The notes beneath the pieces are model-generated. The model worked only from the letters and a program-made list of their open reading frames with translations. It did no database searches and had not been told where the DNA came from. From the NCBI RefSeq assembly GCF_007004135.1, contig NZ_VJMG01000046.1, positions 1 through 48,022 on the forward strand: a DNA stretch of 48,022 nt, read 5' to 3'. Source of the DNA: Affinirhizobium straminoryzae (GTDB lineage: Bacteria > Pseudomonadota > Alphaproteobacteria > Rhizobiales > Rhizobiaceae). A program made the translations under genes and the position numbers. Of the stretch, positions 35,585 to 47,063 are shown one piece after another. The stretch's first letter is position 1; each line of letters starts with the position of its first letter.

Positions 35585-36621
35585 CCCTGCCCAACCCCAT
35601 TCTCTCGCCGGACAAGAAGGGTGAGGATTTCGACACAGCCCTTCGGCCGCAGTCGCTGGACGAGTTCACCGGCCAGGCGGAGGCGCGGGCCAATCTGAAG
35701 GTGTTCATCGAGGCGGCGAAGAACCGTGGCGAGGCGCTGGATCACGTGCTGTTCGTCGGGCCGCCGGGACTTGGCAAGACGACGCTGGCGCAGATCATGG
35801 CAAAGGAGCTTGGCGTCAACTTCCGCTCCACCTCCGGCCCCGTCATCGCGAAAGCCGGGGATCTCGCCGCACTTCTCACCAACCTCGAAGAGCGCGATGT
35901 TCTCTTCATCGACGAGATCCATCGTCTCAATCCGGCGGTGGAGGAAATCCTCTATCCGGCGATGGAGGATTTCCAGCTCGACCTCATCATCGGCGAGGGG
36001 CCGGCGGCAAGGTCGGTGAAGATCGACCTGTCGAAATTCACGCTGGTGGCGGCCACCACGCGTCTCGGCCTGCTGACCACGCCGTTGCGTGACCGCTTCG
36101 GCATTCCGGTGCGCCTCAGCTTCTACACGGTCGAGGAACTGGAGCTGATCGTGCGGCGCGGTGCGCGGCTGATGGGGCTTGGCATGACGGACGAGGGCGC
36201 GCGCGAGATTGCGCGCCGCGCCCGCGGCACGCCGCGCATTGCCGGCCGCCTGCTGCGCCGGGTGCGCGATTTCGCCGAGGTGGCCCGCGCCGAGGCGGTG
36301 ACGCGGCAGATCGCCGACGAGGCGCTGACCCGCCTCAACGTTGACAACATGGGCCTCGACCAGCTGGACAACCGCTATCTCTCGATGATCGCGGTGAATT
36401 TCGGCGGGGGGCCAGTGGGGATCGAGACGATTGCCGCCGGCTTGTCCGAACCGCGCGATGCGATCGAGGACATCATCGAGCCCTACATGATCCAGCAGGG
36501 CTTCATCCAGCGCACGCCCCGCGGCCGCGTGCTGACGGCAACCGCCTGGAAGCATCTTGGCCTGCAGCCGCCGAAGGATCTGGAAGCCGCACAGTTCCGC
36601 CTGAGCCTCGACGATGAGTGA
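35581..36621 (+). CDS. ruvB: Holliday junction branch migration helicase RuvB
   Basis: The 346-residue AAA+ protein has Walker [12 protein letters not shown] (near residue 60), Walker [10 protein letters not shown], sensor 1 [17 protein letters not shown], and the winged-helix C-terminus ([15 protein letters not shown]: [37 protein letters not shown]). It drives branch migration with RuvA. The start overlaps the toxin stop and there is only a weak ribosome site (GGAACTCC) nearby, so translation is probably coupled to that of the toxin. Its N-terminus [18 protein letters not shown] is intact. Confidence 0.96.
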   Translation: MTLPNPILSPDKKGEDFDTALRPQSLDEFTGQAEARANLKVFIEAAKNRGEALDHVLFVGPPGLGKTTLAQIMAKELGVNFRSTSGPVIAKAGDLAALLTNLEERDVLFIDEIHRLNPAVEEILYPAMEDFQLDLIIGEGPAARSVKIDLSKFTLVAATTRLGLLTTPLRDRFGIPVRLSFYTVEELELIVRRGARLMGLGMTDEGAREIARRARGTPRIAGRLLRRVRDFAEVARAEAVTRQIADEALTRLNVDNMGLDQLDNRYLSMIAVNFGGGPVGIETIAAGLSEPRDAIEDIIEPYMIQQGFIQRTPRGRVLTATAWKHLGLQPPKDLEAAQFRLSLDDE

Positions 36622-37126
36622 GGGGACCCGCATCCGCATCAAGGCGAAGCCGAAGCGCACCTTCCAGATGCGCATTGCCGGCCTCGGTTTCCGCAACGGC
36701 CATGTGCTGGTGCATCGCGCCACGCACGAGACCTTCTGGACCTTTCCCGGCGGCGGTGCGGAAATCGGCGAAACCTCCGAAGAGACGCTGAAACGCGAGA
36801 TGATCGAGGAACTGGGCGTCGCCGTCGAGGTCGTCCGTGCCCTGTGGATCGTGGAGAACTTCTTCCATTACGAAGGCCGCGACTGGCACGAACTCGGCAT
36901 CTATTACCTCATGCAGATCCCCGAGACCTTTCCGTTTGCAGCGGACGGCATCGTGCACCGCATTCAGGACGGCGACAACGATCTGGAGTTCAAGTGGGTG
37001 CCGGCGACGACGGCGGCGCTGACGGCGCTGGATATCCCGCCCTATTTCATCGCGGGCGAGATCGAAAACCTGCCCGAGGTGCCGCGTCATCTCGTCTGGG
37101 ATGACAAGAACCTCGATCGGGGCTAG
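36614..37126 (+). CDS. Nudix hydrolase
   Basis: The 170-residue protein has a complete Nudix box at residues 47-69: GGAEIGE, then REMIEELG, matching Gx5Ex7REUxEExGU. It would hydrolyse nucleoside-diphosphate-linked compounds with Mg2+. Its start overlaps the ruvB stop by eight bases, so it is coupled to the ruv operon. The extra C-terminal region (about 130-170; [23 protein letters not shown]) is not a known separate domain. The substrate is unknown. Confidence 0.9.
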   Translation: MSEGTRIRIKAKPKRTFQMRIAGLGFRNGHVLVHRATHETFWTFPGGGAEIGETSEETLKREMIEELGVAVEVVRALWIVENFFHYEGRDWHELGIYYLMQIPETFPFAADGIVHRIQDGDNDLEFKWVPATTAALTALDIPPYFIAGEIENLPEVPRHLVWDDKNLDRG

Positions 37127-37170
37127 AGGGTCGCCCCGAATCCCTGCCTGATCAAAGCGGACCAGAATTG

Positions 37171-37614
37171 ATGGACGACCTCACCGTTTCTCTCGCCGGC
37201 CTGTTGACCGATACCGGCCACCGCCTTGTGCAGCGGGTCTATTACGAGGACACCGATTTTTCCGGTCTCGTCTATCATGCGCGCTACCTGCACTTTCTCG
37301 AGCGCGGTCGCACCGATTATCTGCGCTGCCTTGGCTGCGAGCAGAGCGCGTTGCTGGCGCTCGACGAGGAGGGGCTTGTCTTTGTCGTGCATCGCATGGA
37401 GATCGACTTCAAGGCGCCGGCCCGCATGGATGATATTCTGACAATCCTGACGCGAACGGAAAAGGCGGGCGGTGCCAAGATGGTGCTGCAGCAGGAAATC
37501 CGGCGGGGCGAAACCTTGCTGATTGCTGCAAGGGTGGTGATCGCCGTGATCAACCGGCACGGCCGGCCGCGGCGGCTGCCGGAAAGTCTTGCCAATGCTT
37601 TCACGGGCGCGTGA
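37171..37614 (+). CDS. ybgC: Tol-Pal-associated acyl-CoA thioesterase YbgC
   Basis: The 147-residue hot-dog-fold protein has the family motif RVYYEDTDFSGLVYHARYLHFLERGRTDYL (catalytic Asp29-like aspartate within YEDTD), and HRMEIDFKAPARMDDIL. YbgC members act on acyl-CoAs or acyl-ACPs and are encoded at the head of tol-pal operons. It starts at ATG 37171, 44 bases after the Nudix gene. A 239-base gap before tolQ suggests a second promoter there. Confidence 0.93.
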   Translation: MDDLTVSLAGLLTDTGHRLVQRVYYEDTDFSGLVYHARYLHFLERGRTDYLRCLGCEQSALLALDEEGLVFVVHRMEIDFKAPARMDDILTILTRTEKAGGAKMVLQQEIRRGETLLIAARVVIAVINRHGRPRRLPESLANAFTGA

Positions 37615-37853
37615 TGCGATACGCCTGTGATGCAGAACCGGCCGTAACCTATTCTTAACGATAATATTGTCTTAATGGCCTCCACGGAAATTGTGCGGTG
37701 CACGCCTTCGTTTGACCAAATTTGAAGGCGAGAAGGCCTCCTGAAACCTCAGGCATACGGGCACTTCAGCGTACGCGCGCAAATCACAGACTGCGCTTGC
37801 GACCCGGTCCGTATTATGCGTGCCGGGCGTTGGGATTCGGGGATAGTGAACAT

Positions 37854-38573
37854 ATGGAACACGCGGATTTGGCGGCGGCTGCAAGCTCGGTAAGCCTCTT
37901 GTCGCTTTTCATGCAGGCAGGTCTGATCGTCAAGCTGGTCATGATCGGCCTGATGGGCGCTTCGGTCTGGACCTGGGCGATCGTCATTGACAAGTACATG
38001 AACTTCACGAAGGCCAGGCGCCAGTTCGACCAGTTCGAGCAGGTCTTCTGGTCCGGGCAGTCGCTGGAAGAGCTCTATCGCACGCTGGCCGAGCGGCAGA
38101 ACACAGGCCTTGCCGCCATCTTCGTCGCTGCCATGCGTGAGTGGAAGAAGAGCTTCGAACGCGGCGCCCGTTCGCCGATCGGTCTGCAGATGCGCATCGA
38201 CCGGGCCATGGACGTGACGATCTCGCGCGAAAGCGAAACCTACGAGGCGCGTCTCGGCTCGCTCGCCACCATCGGTTCAGCCGGTCCCTTCATCGGCCTC
38301 TTCGGCACCGTCGTCGGCATCATGACCTCCTTCCAGGCGATTGCCGGTTCGAAGTCCACCAATCTCGCGGTCGTGGCCCCCGGTATCGCCGAGGCGCTGC
38401 TTGCCACCGCGATCGGCCTCGTTGCGGCCATTCCCGCTGTCATGGCCTACAACAAGTTCATGGCCGATGCCGGCAAGCTTGGCGCGCGCATGGAAGGTTT
38501 CGCGGACGAGTTTTCCGCCATCCTGTCGCGCCAGATCGATGAAAAACTGCAGCCGCGTCAGGCCGCGCAGTAA
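37854..38573 (+). CDS. tolQ: TolQ, inner-membrane proton-channel component of Tol-Pal
   Basis: The 239-residue protein has three membrane segments (about 20-40, 138-160 and 175-200) and the MotA/TolQ/ExbB motifs, including GSAGPFIGLFGTVVGIMTSF and AIGLVAAIPAVMAYN. With TolR it uses proton flow to energise TolA, constricting the outer membrane at the septum. The ATG at 37854 starts MEHADLAAAASSV; the ribosome site is weak. It is the first gene of a tight tolQRAB-pal-cpoB group. Confidence 0.96.
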   Translation: MEHADLAAAASSVSLLSLFMQAGLIVKLVMIGLMGASVWTWAIVIDKYMNFTKARRQFDQFEQVFWSGQSLEELYRTLAERQNTGLAAIFVAAMREWKKSFERGARSPIGLQMRIDRAMDVTISRESETYEARLGSLATIGSAGPFIGLFGTVVGIMTSFQAIAGSKSTNLAVVAPGIAEALLATAIGLVAAIPAVMAYNKFMADAGKLGARMEGFADEFSAILSRQIDEKLQPRQAAQ

Positions 38574-38599
38574 CGCGCGACGCTGAGGAGTATACGCAC

Positions 38600-39061
38600 A
38601 TGGGTATGTCTGCAGGTGGAGGCAATGCGGCGCGCGGCGGCCGGCGTGGTCGTCGGGGTGGTCGTGGTCGCGGCGGCGCGATCAGCGAGATCAACGTGAC
38701 GCCGCTGGTCGACGTCATGCTCGTTCTGCTGATCATCTTCATGGTGGCCGCGCCGATGCTGACGGTCGGCGTGCCGATCGACCTGCCGCAGACCCAGGCG
38801 AAGGCGATGAATTCCGATACCCAGCCGATCACCATCTCCGTCAATCCGCAGGGTGAGGTGTATCTGCAGGAAACGCCCATTGCCATCGAGGAAGTGGTGC
38901 CGAAGCTCGAGGCGATCGCCACCACCGGCTATAACGAGCGCATCTATGTGCGTGGCGATACCGCCGCCGCCTATGGCGTTGTCATGAAGGTGATGGCGCG
39001 CATCTCCGCTGCCGGCTTCAAGAACATCGGTCTCGTGACGCAGCAAGAACAGCAAAAGTGA
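38600..39061 (+). CDS. tolR: TolR, inner-membrane Tol-Pal component
   Basis: The 153-residue ExbD/TolR protein has one membrane segment (about 32-52; VDVMLVLLIIFMVAAPML with the channel Asp in PLVDVM). A periplasmic domain follows (TISVNPQGEVYLQETP, YGVVMKVMARISAAGFKNIGLVT). Its N-terminus is unusually rich in Gly and Arg (GGGNAARGGRRGRRGGRGRGG). It starts 26 bases after tolQ with GAGGAG upstream. Confidence 0.95.
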   Translation: MGMSAGGGNAARGGRRGRRGGRGRGGAISEINVTPLVDVMLVLLIIFMVAAPMLTVGVPIDLPQTQAKAMNSDTQPITISVNPQGEVYLQETPIAIEEVVPKLEAIATTGYNERIYVRGDTAAAYGVVMKVMARISAAGFKNIGLVTQQEQQK

Positions 39062-39071
39062 TCCGTTCGCG

Positions 39072-40199
39072 ATGAAGGGTAGCCTTGGCACATCGCTGGT
39101 CCTGCACTTCCTGGTTCTGACCTGGGCGCTGTTTTCGTTGAGCGCGCCGGCCAAGTTCGAGGTCGGGGACGTTGAGGCTCTGCCGGTCGATATCGTCCCG
39201 GTGGAATCGATCACGCAGATCCAGCAGGGCGACAAGAAGGCGCCGATGGCGGAGAAATCGGCCCCGAAGCCGACGCAGAAGCCGAAGGTCGTCGAGAATG
39301 CCGAAAATTCGGGCGATAACGACGTCGATCTGAAGACGCCGCCGACGCCGGTGAAGAAGCCGGTACAGACGGAAGCGGCCGCCGCGCCGCAGAAGACCGA
39401 AAAGCCGTTGCCGAACCCGACGACCGAGGACAACAAGGTCAAGGAAGTGGCGCCCGAGGAAACCGCCCCGAAGCCGCAGGAGGTCGCCGCACTTCCGCAG
39501 CCGCGTCCGGAGCCGACGCCGCCGATCCCGAAGCCGGAACCCCAGCCGACGCCGAAGCCCGAGGAACAGAAGGCAGAGGAGATCCCGACGCCGGATTCCG
39601 TGCCGGTGCCGGCCGCCCGCCCGAAGCCTGACGTGCCGAAGCCGCAGGAGGCCAAGCCCGTCGAGAAGCCTGAGCCGAAGAAGCCCGATACGCCGAAGCC
39701 CGCCGAAAAGACGCCGGACCGCAAGGTGGCCGACAAGAAGCAGGATACCGCCAAGTCGACCTCGTCCAAGCAGAGCGATTTCAACGCCGACGAGATCGCG
39801 GCCCTGCTCAACAAGCAGGATGCGGCCGGCGGCGGCGCCAAGCGTTCGTCCGCGCCGGCAGCACTCGGCGGCAAGCGTGACACCGGTGGTTCGAAGCTCA
39901 GCCAGAGCGAGATCGACGCGCTGCGTGGGCAGATCCAGAACAATTGGTCGGTCATTTCCGGCATCGAGGGGGCCCAGGGCATCATCATCACCGTGACGAT
40001 GAAGCTGGACGAAACTGGCGCCATCATCGGACGGCCCGAGGTCAAGGCCACCGGCGGTTCGGACAATGCCCGCCGCACGCTGGAATCCAGTGCGCTGCGC
40101 GCCGTCATGCGCTCGTCGCCATTCAAGAATCTTCCCGCCGACAAATACGACGCCTGGAGCGAAGTCGTCGTCAACTTTGATCCAAGCGAACTGCTTTGA
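39072..40199 (+). CDS. tolA: TolA-like envelope protein
   Basis: The 375-residue protein has a membrane segment at about 5-25 ([20 protein letters not shown]). A very long Pro/Lys/Glu-rich periplasmic region (about 55-265, with repeats such as [14 protein letters not shown] and [12 protein letters not shown]) and a C-terminal TolA/TonB-like domain (about 280-375; [18 protein letters not shown]) follow. It links TolQR to Pal and TolB across the periplasm. It begins ten bases after tolR. The long extended region is longer than in many homologues and lacks a regular helical repeat. Confidence 0.9.
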   Translation: MKGSLGTSLVLHFLVLTWALFSLSAPAKFEVGDVEALPVDIVPVESITQIQQGDKKAPMAEKSAPKPTQKPKVVENAENSGDNDVDLKTPPTPVKKPVQTEAAAAPQKTEKPLPNPTTEDNKVKEVAPEETAPKPQEVAALPQPRPEPTPPIPKPEPQPTPKPEEQKAEEIPTPDSVPVPAARPKPDVPKPQEAKPVEKPEPKKPDTPKPAEKTPDRKVADKKQDTAKSTSSKQSDFNADEIAALLNKQDAAGGGAKRSSAPAALGGKRDTGGSKLSQSEIDALRGQIQNNWSVISGIEGAQGIIITVTMKLDETGAIIGRPEVKATGGSDNARRTLESSALRAVMRSSPFKNLPADKYDAWSEVVVNFDPSELL

Positions 40200-40213
40200 A
40201 AGGCTTTGTTATC

Positions 40214-41521
40214 ATGATGAAACGTTCTTTCATCCGCGTGCTGCTTGCGCTCGCCGGGATGGCCGTGATGTTCGCGGCCCCGGCGCAGGCGCGCGTGGAA
40301 ATCAACATCAATCGGGGTAATGTCGAACCGCTCCCGATTGCCGTCACCGACTTCCAGTCGGCCAACGATATCGGGGCGCAGATCTCGTCGGTGATTGCCG
40401 CCGACCTGCAGCGCTCGGGCCTGTTCGCCCCGGTCAACAAGGCGGCGTTCATCCAGAAGATCACCGACCCCAACCAGATGCCGCGCTTCGAGGACTGGAA
40501 GGCGATCAACGCCCAGGCGCTGGTCACGGGCCGCGTGACCCGCGAAGGCGATGGCCGCCTGCGCGCCGAGTTCCGCCTGTGGGACACCTTTGCCGGCCAG
40601 CAGATGACCGGCCAGCAGTTCTTCACCCAGCCCGAAAACTGGCGCCGCGTGGCCCACATCATCGCTGACGCCATCTACAAGCAGGTGACGGGCGAAAACG
40701 GCTACTTCGATACCCGCGTCGTCTTCGTTTCCGAAAGCGGCCCGAAGACGGCACGCCAGCGGCAGCTGGCCATCATGGACCAGGACGGTTTCAACGTCCG
40801 CATGCTGACCAATTCCAAGGATATCGTGCTGACGCCGCGCTTCTCGCCGAACCGGCAGGAAGTCACCTACATGTCCTTCGAAGGCCAGCAGCCGCGCGTC
40901 TACCTGCTGCAGCTCGAAACCGGGCAGCGTGAGGTCGTCGGCAATTTCCCGGGCATGACGTTCTCGCCGCGCTTTTCGCCGGATGGCCAGAAGGTGATCA
41001 TGAGCCTTCAGCAGGACGGCAATTCCAACATCTACACGATGGATCTGCGCTCGCGCACGACGACGCGCCTGACCAACACCGCTGCCATCGATACCTCGCC
41101 CTCCTATTCGCCGGATGGTGGCCGCATTGTTTTCGAAAGTGACCGCGGCGGCCGCCAGCAGCTCTACGTGATGAATGCCGATGGCACCGGCCAGACCCGC
41201 ATTTCCTTCGGTGATGGTTCCTATTCCACGCCGGTCTGGTCGCCGCGCGGCGACCTGATCGCCTTCACCAAGCAGTCGGCTGGCAAGTTCTCGATCGGCG
41301 TGATGAAGCCGGACGGTTCGGGCGAGCGCATCCTGACGACCGGCTTCCACAATGAAGGCCCGACCTGGGCGCCGAACGGCCGCGTCATCATGTTCTTCCG
41401 CCAGGCGGCAGGTGCCGGCGGCCCGCAGCTTTATTCCATCGACCTGACAGGGTACAACGAACAGATGATCAAGACGCCGGCCTTCGCATCCGACCCGGCC
41501 TGGTCTCCGCTTCTCGAGTAG
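40214..41521 (+). CDS. tolB: TolB, periplasmic Tol-Pal component
   Basis: The 435-residue protein has a signal peptide ([26 protein letters not shown]). A mixed N-terminal domain (about 35-155; [20 protein letters not shown]) and a six-bladed beta-propeller follow, with WD-like repeats of the form [24 protein letters not shown] and [10 protein letters not shown]. TolB binds Pal and TolA. Two neighbouring ATGs (40214 and 40217) are possible; a TTG at 40196 would overlap tolA but adds six residues before the signal peptide. Confidence 0.95.
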   Translation: MMKRSFIRVLLALAGMAVMFAAPAQARVEININRGNVEPLPIAVTDFQSANDIGAQISSVIAADLQRSGLFAPVNKAAFIQKITDPNQMPRFEDWKAINAQALVTGRVTREGDGRLRAEFRLWDTFAGQQMTGQQFFTQPENWRRVAHIIADAIYKQVTGENGYFDTRVVFVSESGPKTARQRQLAIMDQDGFNVRMLTNSKDIVLTPRFSPNRQEVTYMSFEGQQPRVYLLQLETGQREVVGNFPGMTFSPRFSPDGQKVIMSLQQDGNSNIYTMDLRSRTTTRLTNTAAIDTSPSYSPDGGRIVFESDRGGRQQLYVMNADGTGQTRISFGDGSYSTPVWSPRGDLIAFTKQSAGKFSIGVMKPDGSGERILTTGFHNEGPTWAPNGRVIMFFRQAAGAGGPQLYSIDLTGYNEQMIKTPAFASDPAWSPLLE

Positions 41522-41531
41522 GGCCTCACCG

Positions 41532-41568
41532 TGCCCCGCACGGGCGCGTTTCGGCTGCGTGCGGGGCA
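41532..41568 (+). terminator. GC-rich stem-loop after tolB
   Basis: TGCCCCGCAC (41532-41541) pairs with GTGCGGGGCA (41559-41568) around a 17-base loop. No T-run follows, so it may attenuate rather than terminate, separating tolB from pal. Confidence 0.45.
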
Positions 41569-41693
41569 ATTGCCTGAATTTGCGCTGAAATAGCCGTTGA
41601 TAGCAGATTATTAACCATAGGCATTGACTGGCCGTTAACCAGGTGCAGTTACGGTTCGGCAACGCCAGAATGTTGATCAAGGAGAGATCGGCC

Positions 41694-42233
41694 ATGAGCC
41701 GTACCCATACCCCGGCGATGAGCCGCATGCAGAGCCTCGCACGCAATCCCGCCGTCATCGCGCTCACGCTCGCGCTGGCGCTTGCCGGTTGCGCCAACAA
41801 GAAGAACATGCCGAACAGCGCCGGCGAACTCGGCCTTGGCGCCGGCGGCGCCGGTGCGGCAACCCCGGGCTCCAGCCAGGACTTCACCGTCAACGTCGGC
41901 GACCGCATCTTCTTCGATACGGACTCCACCTCGATCCGCGCCGACGCCCAGCAGACGCTTGACCGTCAGGCTCAGTGGCTGCAGCGCTATCCGCGTTATG
42001 CGATCACCATCGAAGGCCATGCCGACGAGCGCGGTACGCGTGAATACAACCTGGCGCTGGGCGCCCGCCGTGCCGCCGCCACCCGCGATTACCTCGCCTC
42101 GCGTGGCGTTCCGGCCAGCCGCATGAAGACCATCTCCTACGGCAAGGAACGTCCGGTCGCCGTATGCGACGACATCTCCTGCTGGTCGCAGAACCGTCGC
42201 GCCGTCACGGTTCTCGGCGGCGCCGGGTCCTGA
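41694..42233 (+). CDS. pal: Pal, peptidoglycan-associated outer-membrane lipoprotein
   Basis: The 179-residue protein has a lipoprotein signal peptide ending in the lipobox LALAGC (cleavage before Cys), then a Gly/Ala-rich linker and an OmpA-like peptidoglycan-binding domain. The latter shows RIFFDTDSTSIR, TIEGHADERGTREYNLALGARRA and ISYGKERP. It anchors the outer membrane to peptidoglycan and binds TolA/TolB. AAGGAGA is eight to nine bases before the ATG at 41694. A strong terminator follows. Confidence 0.96.
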   Translation: MSRTHTPAMSRMQSLARNPAVIALTLALALAGCANKKNMPNSAGELGLGAGGAGAATPGSSQDFTVNVGDRIFFDTDSTSIRADAQQTLDRQAQWLQRYPRYAITIEGHADERGTREYNLALGARRAAATRDYLASRGVPASRMKTISYGKERPVAVCDDISCWSQNRRAVTVLGGAGS

Positions 42234-42261
42234 TCGGTCCCCGTCGATTGAAAGTTTTCGG

Positions 42262-42290
42262 AAAGGGCGGTCTTCGTGGCCGCCCTTTTT
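42262..42290 (+). terminator. Rho-independent terminator of pal
   Basis: AAAGGGCGG (42262-42270) pairs with CCGCCCTTT (42280-42288), followed by further T residues. It lies about 30 bases after the pal stop. Confidence 0.88.
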
Positions 42291-42419
42291 GCTTGTTCAT
42301 AGTTTGGCCGAAGTTCGGTTATCTTTTGATGGTTAACGTGATGGCCTTTTGCTGGTAACAGGAATCGCAACGGCGCGCGCCATCCTGGCGCCACCGAGAC
42401 ATAAAGCGGGACGGACGAC

Positions 42420-43409
42420 ATGAAGAAACTTGTCTTGGCAGCAATGCTGGGGCTTGCGGCGACGAGCGGGCAGGCGAGCGCATTTTCGCTTTCCAATTTC
42501 CTTTCCGGTGGACACAGGGCCGGCCAGGTCACGCGTGTGCCCGAGGCGCCCGTGGTGCAGGTACAGAGCGCCAATGATGCGGTGCGCATCCAGCAACTGG
42601 AAGAGGTTGTTCGCCAGCTGAATGGCCGCGTCGAGGAAATGAGCTTCCAGCTGCTGCAGATGCAGGAGCAGATGCGCAAGACGCAGGAGGATAACGAGTT
42701 TCGTTTCCAGCAGCTTGAAAAAGGCCAGTCTGGTGCGCCTGCCGCTCCTTCTGTCGCTGCCGTGCCGGCAGCCGGCTCAAAAAAAAACGATGAAATTACC
42801 TCCATCATAGACGCGCCGGCCCCTGCCGCGCCCTCGGCACCGGCCACAAGCCGGCGTTCGACGGCGCCGGGAGAGACGACGCTCGGTTCGCTGGAAGTCG
42901 ACAACAAGGGTGCGCCTGTCGGTGCAACGCTCAACCAGGGTGCGCGCAATTCTGCCGGCCTGCCGGGCGTTGATTCCGGCAGTGCGCCTGCTGCTGCCAG
43001 CGATCCGACCAAGACGGCATCGCTTGGCAATGAGAGCGATGCCTACCGCGCCGCCTACAATCACGTTCTCTCGGGCGACTATGCGCTCGCCGAGACCGAA
43101 TTCAGCAGCTACATCACCGCCTATCCGAAGAGCGCCCGCGCCGCCGACGCCAATTTCTGGCTGGGTGAAGCCCAGTATTCGCAGGGTAAATATAACGAAT
43201 CCGCGAAAACCTTCCTGAACGCACACCAGAGCTATGCCAATTCGCCGAAGGCGCCGGAAATGCTGCTGAAGCTCGGCATGTCGCTCGCTGCCCTCGACAA
43301 TCGCGAGACCGCCTGTGCGACGCTGCGCGAGGTGAACCGGCGCTATCCGAATGCCGGCAAGCCGGTGCAGGCGAAGGTCGCCAGCGAAGTCAAGCGCCTG
43401 GGTTGCTGA
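42420..43409 (+). CDS. cpoB: CpoB/YbgF, periplasmic Tol-Pal and division coordinator
   Basis: The 329-residue protein has a signal peptide (MKKLVLAAMLGLAATSGQASA), a coiled-coil region (about 45-100; RIQQLEEVVRQLNGRVEEMS) for trimerisation and TolA binding, and an Ala/Pro-rich linker. C-terminal TPR units (about 205-325) follow, with YRAAYNHVLSGDYALAETEF, YPKSARAADANFWLGEAQYS and YPNAGKPVQAKV. It coordinates outer-membrane constriction with peptidoglycan synthesis. tilS starts two bases after its stop. Confidence 0.92.
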   Translation: MKKLVLAAMLGLAATSGQASAFSLSNFLSGGHRAGQVTRVPEAPVVQVQSANDAVRIQQLEEVVRQLNGRVEEMSFQLLQMQEQMRKTQEDNEFRFQQLEKGQSGAPAAPSVAAVPAAGSKKNDEITSIIDAPAPAAPSAPATSRRSTAPGETTLGSLEVDNKGAPVGATLNQGARNSAGLPGVDSGSAPAAASDPTKTASLGNESDAYRAAYNHVLSGDYALAETEFSSYITAYPKSARAADANFWLGEAQYSQGKYNESAKTFLNAHQSYANSPKAPEMLLKLGMSLAALDNRETACATLREVNRRYPNAGKPVQAKVASEVKRLGC

Positions 43410-43411
43410 CC

Positions 43412-44842
43412 ATGCCCCCCGAGGGCCTTGCGCAGGCGGCCGGCTCGTCCCCGCTCGCTGCAGCGTGCGATGTCCTCCTTCGACTTCCGCCCTCCGCCCG
43501 GCTTCTCGTCGCCGTCTCCGGCGGCAGCGATTCGAAAGGATTGCTTCAGGCATTCCACCTTGGCCGCCAGGATGCCGGTCGACACGACATCCACCTGTTT
43601 GCCGCCACCATCGATCACGGGCTGCGCCCCGAGGCGAGGCAGGAGGCAATGGCCGTTGCGGAATGGTGCGCCGGTCTCGGCATCCCCCATGCCACTCGCG
43701 TCTGGCAAGGAGGTAAGCCGGCCACCGGCATCTCCGCGGCGGCGCGCGCCGCACGTTATGATCTTCTCGCCACCCTTGCCGATGACGTCGGCGCCGATGC
43801 GATCCTCACCGGCCACACACTGGACGACCAGTGGGAGACGCTCGCCATGCGCGCCAGCCGCGCGGGGGGGGAGGGCGGCCTCGGCCTTGCTGGCATGGCG
43901 CCGGCGGTGCTGCTGTCTGGTCGTTACTGGCTGCTGCGGCCCTTTCTCGGCGTCCGCCGGCAGGCGATCCGCTCGTTTCTGCGCGAGGCTGGCCTTGGCT
44001 GGATCGATGACCCCTCCAACAGCGACCCGCGTTTCGAACGGGCTCGCATGCGTGCCGCACTCGCAGGGGCCGGATCCTGTCCGTCGCCCGAGGATCTGGA
44101 GCGGCTTGCGACGGAGCGCCGTGCAATTGCCGGGGAAGTGGCCGCCCGGTTTCGTCAGGGACTGTCGGTGGCCGAGGGCGTTCTCGCGCGGCTGGACCCC
44201 CAGATCTTCGCCGGCGCGGACGAACTCTTGCTCCGTGCCGCTTCTGCCGCGCTGTGCGCGGTCTTTGGCGGGCGCACGCATCCGCCCGGGCGCGAGAGCC
44301 TGGGACGGATCGTCGCATTCCTACGCACGCAGAGGCGCGGTCGCCTCACTGCGGGGCGCGTTCTCTTCGATCGACGCGGCGATCATCTTTACGTCCTGCG
44401 CGAAAGCCGTGACCTGCCGACCGTGATGGTCGCGCCTGGCGAATCGGTGGAATGGGATGGCCGCTTCCTGCTCCACAACCGCACACAGGAACAGCTTTCC
44501 ATCGGCCCGCATCCGGCTGATCGTGTGCGCGCAGAGCGGACATTTCCCCAGGCGCCGGCCAGTCTGGCGCTTGCCGCGCTGCGGGCGCTGCCGGCCATCG
44601 CAGGGGAGAGCGGTGGCGAGGGGAGCAGGACTGGAGAGAATCTTTGCCGTCAGCCGATTCTGCAGCCCTACCGGGCATTCCTGCCTGCCTTCGAGCTGGA
44701 TTTGGCAAATTGTTTTACCGAACAGATGGGCTTGCGGCCATTTCCGCCATTACCGTTTAACGTTTTCGATCGTAAAAGAGGATCGGCGGGGAGTGTTGCC
44801 TTGGCAACGCCCTGCCGCAATCCTATGTTATGCGACAAGTAA
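43412..44842 (+). CDS. tilS: tRNA(Ile)-lysidine synthetase
   Basis: The 476-residue protein has the PP-loop motif SGGSDS at 36-41, the downstream [10 protein letters not shown], and [14 protein letters not shown], which are conserved in TilS. It attaches lysine to C34 of tRNA-Ile (CAU) so that it reads AUA codons. The ATG at 43412 begins [12 protein letters not shown]. The protein has a longer C-terminal part than many TilS proteins. It is tightly packed between cpoB and ftsH. Confidence 0.92.
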   Translation: MPPEGLAQAAGSSPLAAACDVLLRLPPSARLLVAVSGGSDSKGLLQAFHLGRQDAGRHDIHLFAATIDHGLRPEARQEAMAVAEWCAGLGIPHATRVWQGGKPATGISAAARAARYDLLATLADDVGADAILTGHTLDDQWETLAMRASRAGGEGGLGLAGMAPAVLLSGRYWLLRPFLGVRRQAIRSFLREAGLGWIDDPSNSDPRFERARMRAALAGAGSCPSPEDLERLATERRAIAGEVAARFRQGLSVAEGVLARLDPQIFAGADELLLRAASAALCAVFGGRTHPPGRESLGRIVAFLRTQRRGRLTAGRVLFDRRGDHLYVLRESRDLPTVMVAPGESVEWDGRFLLHNRTQEQLSIGPHPADRVRAERTFPQAPASLALAALRALPAIAGESGGEGSRTGENLCRQPILQPYRAFLPAFELDLANCFTEQMGLRPFPPLPFNVFDRKRGSAGSVALATPCRNPMLCDK

Positions 44843-44885
44843 GGCGGCGGCTGATCACAGCCTCCGTCATTGTCCGGGGAGTTCG

Positions 44886-46823
<1,938 letters not shown>

Positions 46824-46849
46824 GGCCACCCCTGCCTGATCGTTTCAGG

Positions 46850-46877
46850 GGCCGTCCGGGCAACCGGGCGGCCTTTT
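46850..46877 (+). terminator. Rho-independent terminator of ftsH
   Basis: GGCCGTCCGG (46850-46859) pairs with CCGGGCGGCC (46864-46873) around GCAA and is followed by TTTT. It lies 27 bases past the ftsH stop. Confidence 0.9.
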
Positions 46878-47063
46878 CTCGTTGGGAACAGAGCGGGGTT
46901 TACGCTTCGGTAACGGGATATAATGGATTTTGACGGTAATTTATGTGCCCACAAGCGCAAACTATGGCATGAGCGAGCATGCCAGTCCCGCGCGGCCGCG
47001 ATCCGCCGGCTGCTGCTCGGGACAGAAGACGCGCAACGAGCGCGCGAGCACCAAGGAGCATTC

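Noticed and set aside
38558..41929. A 1123-residue minus-strand open frame opposite tolR-tolA-tolB-pal
   Set aside because: All four plus-strand Tol-Pal genes are clear. The opposite frame is a long chance frame in high-GC DNA.
46896..46924. Perfect TATAAT upstream of glmM as a promoter
   Set aside because: There is no acceptable -35 element at 16-19 bases upstream, so it is not reported as a promoter.
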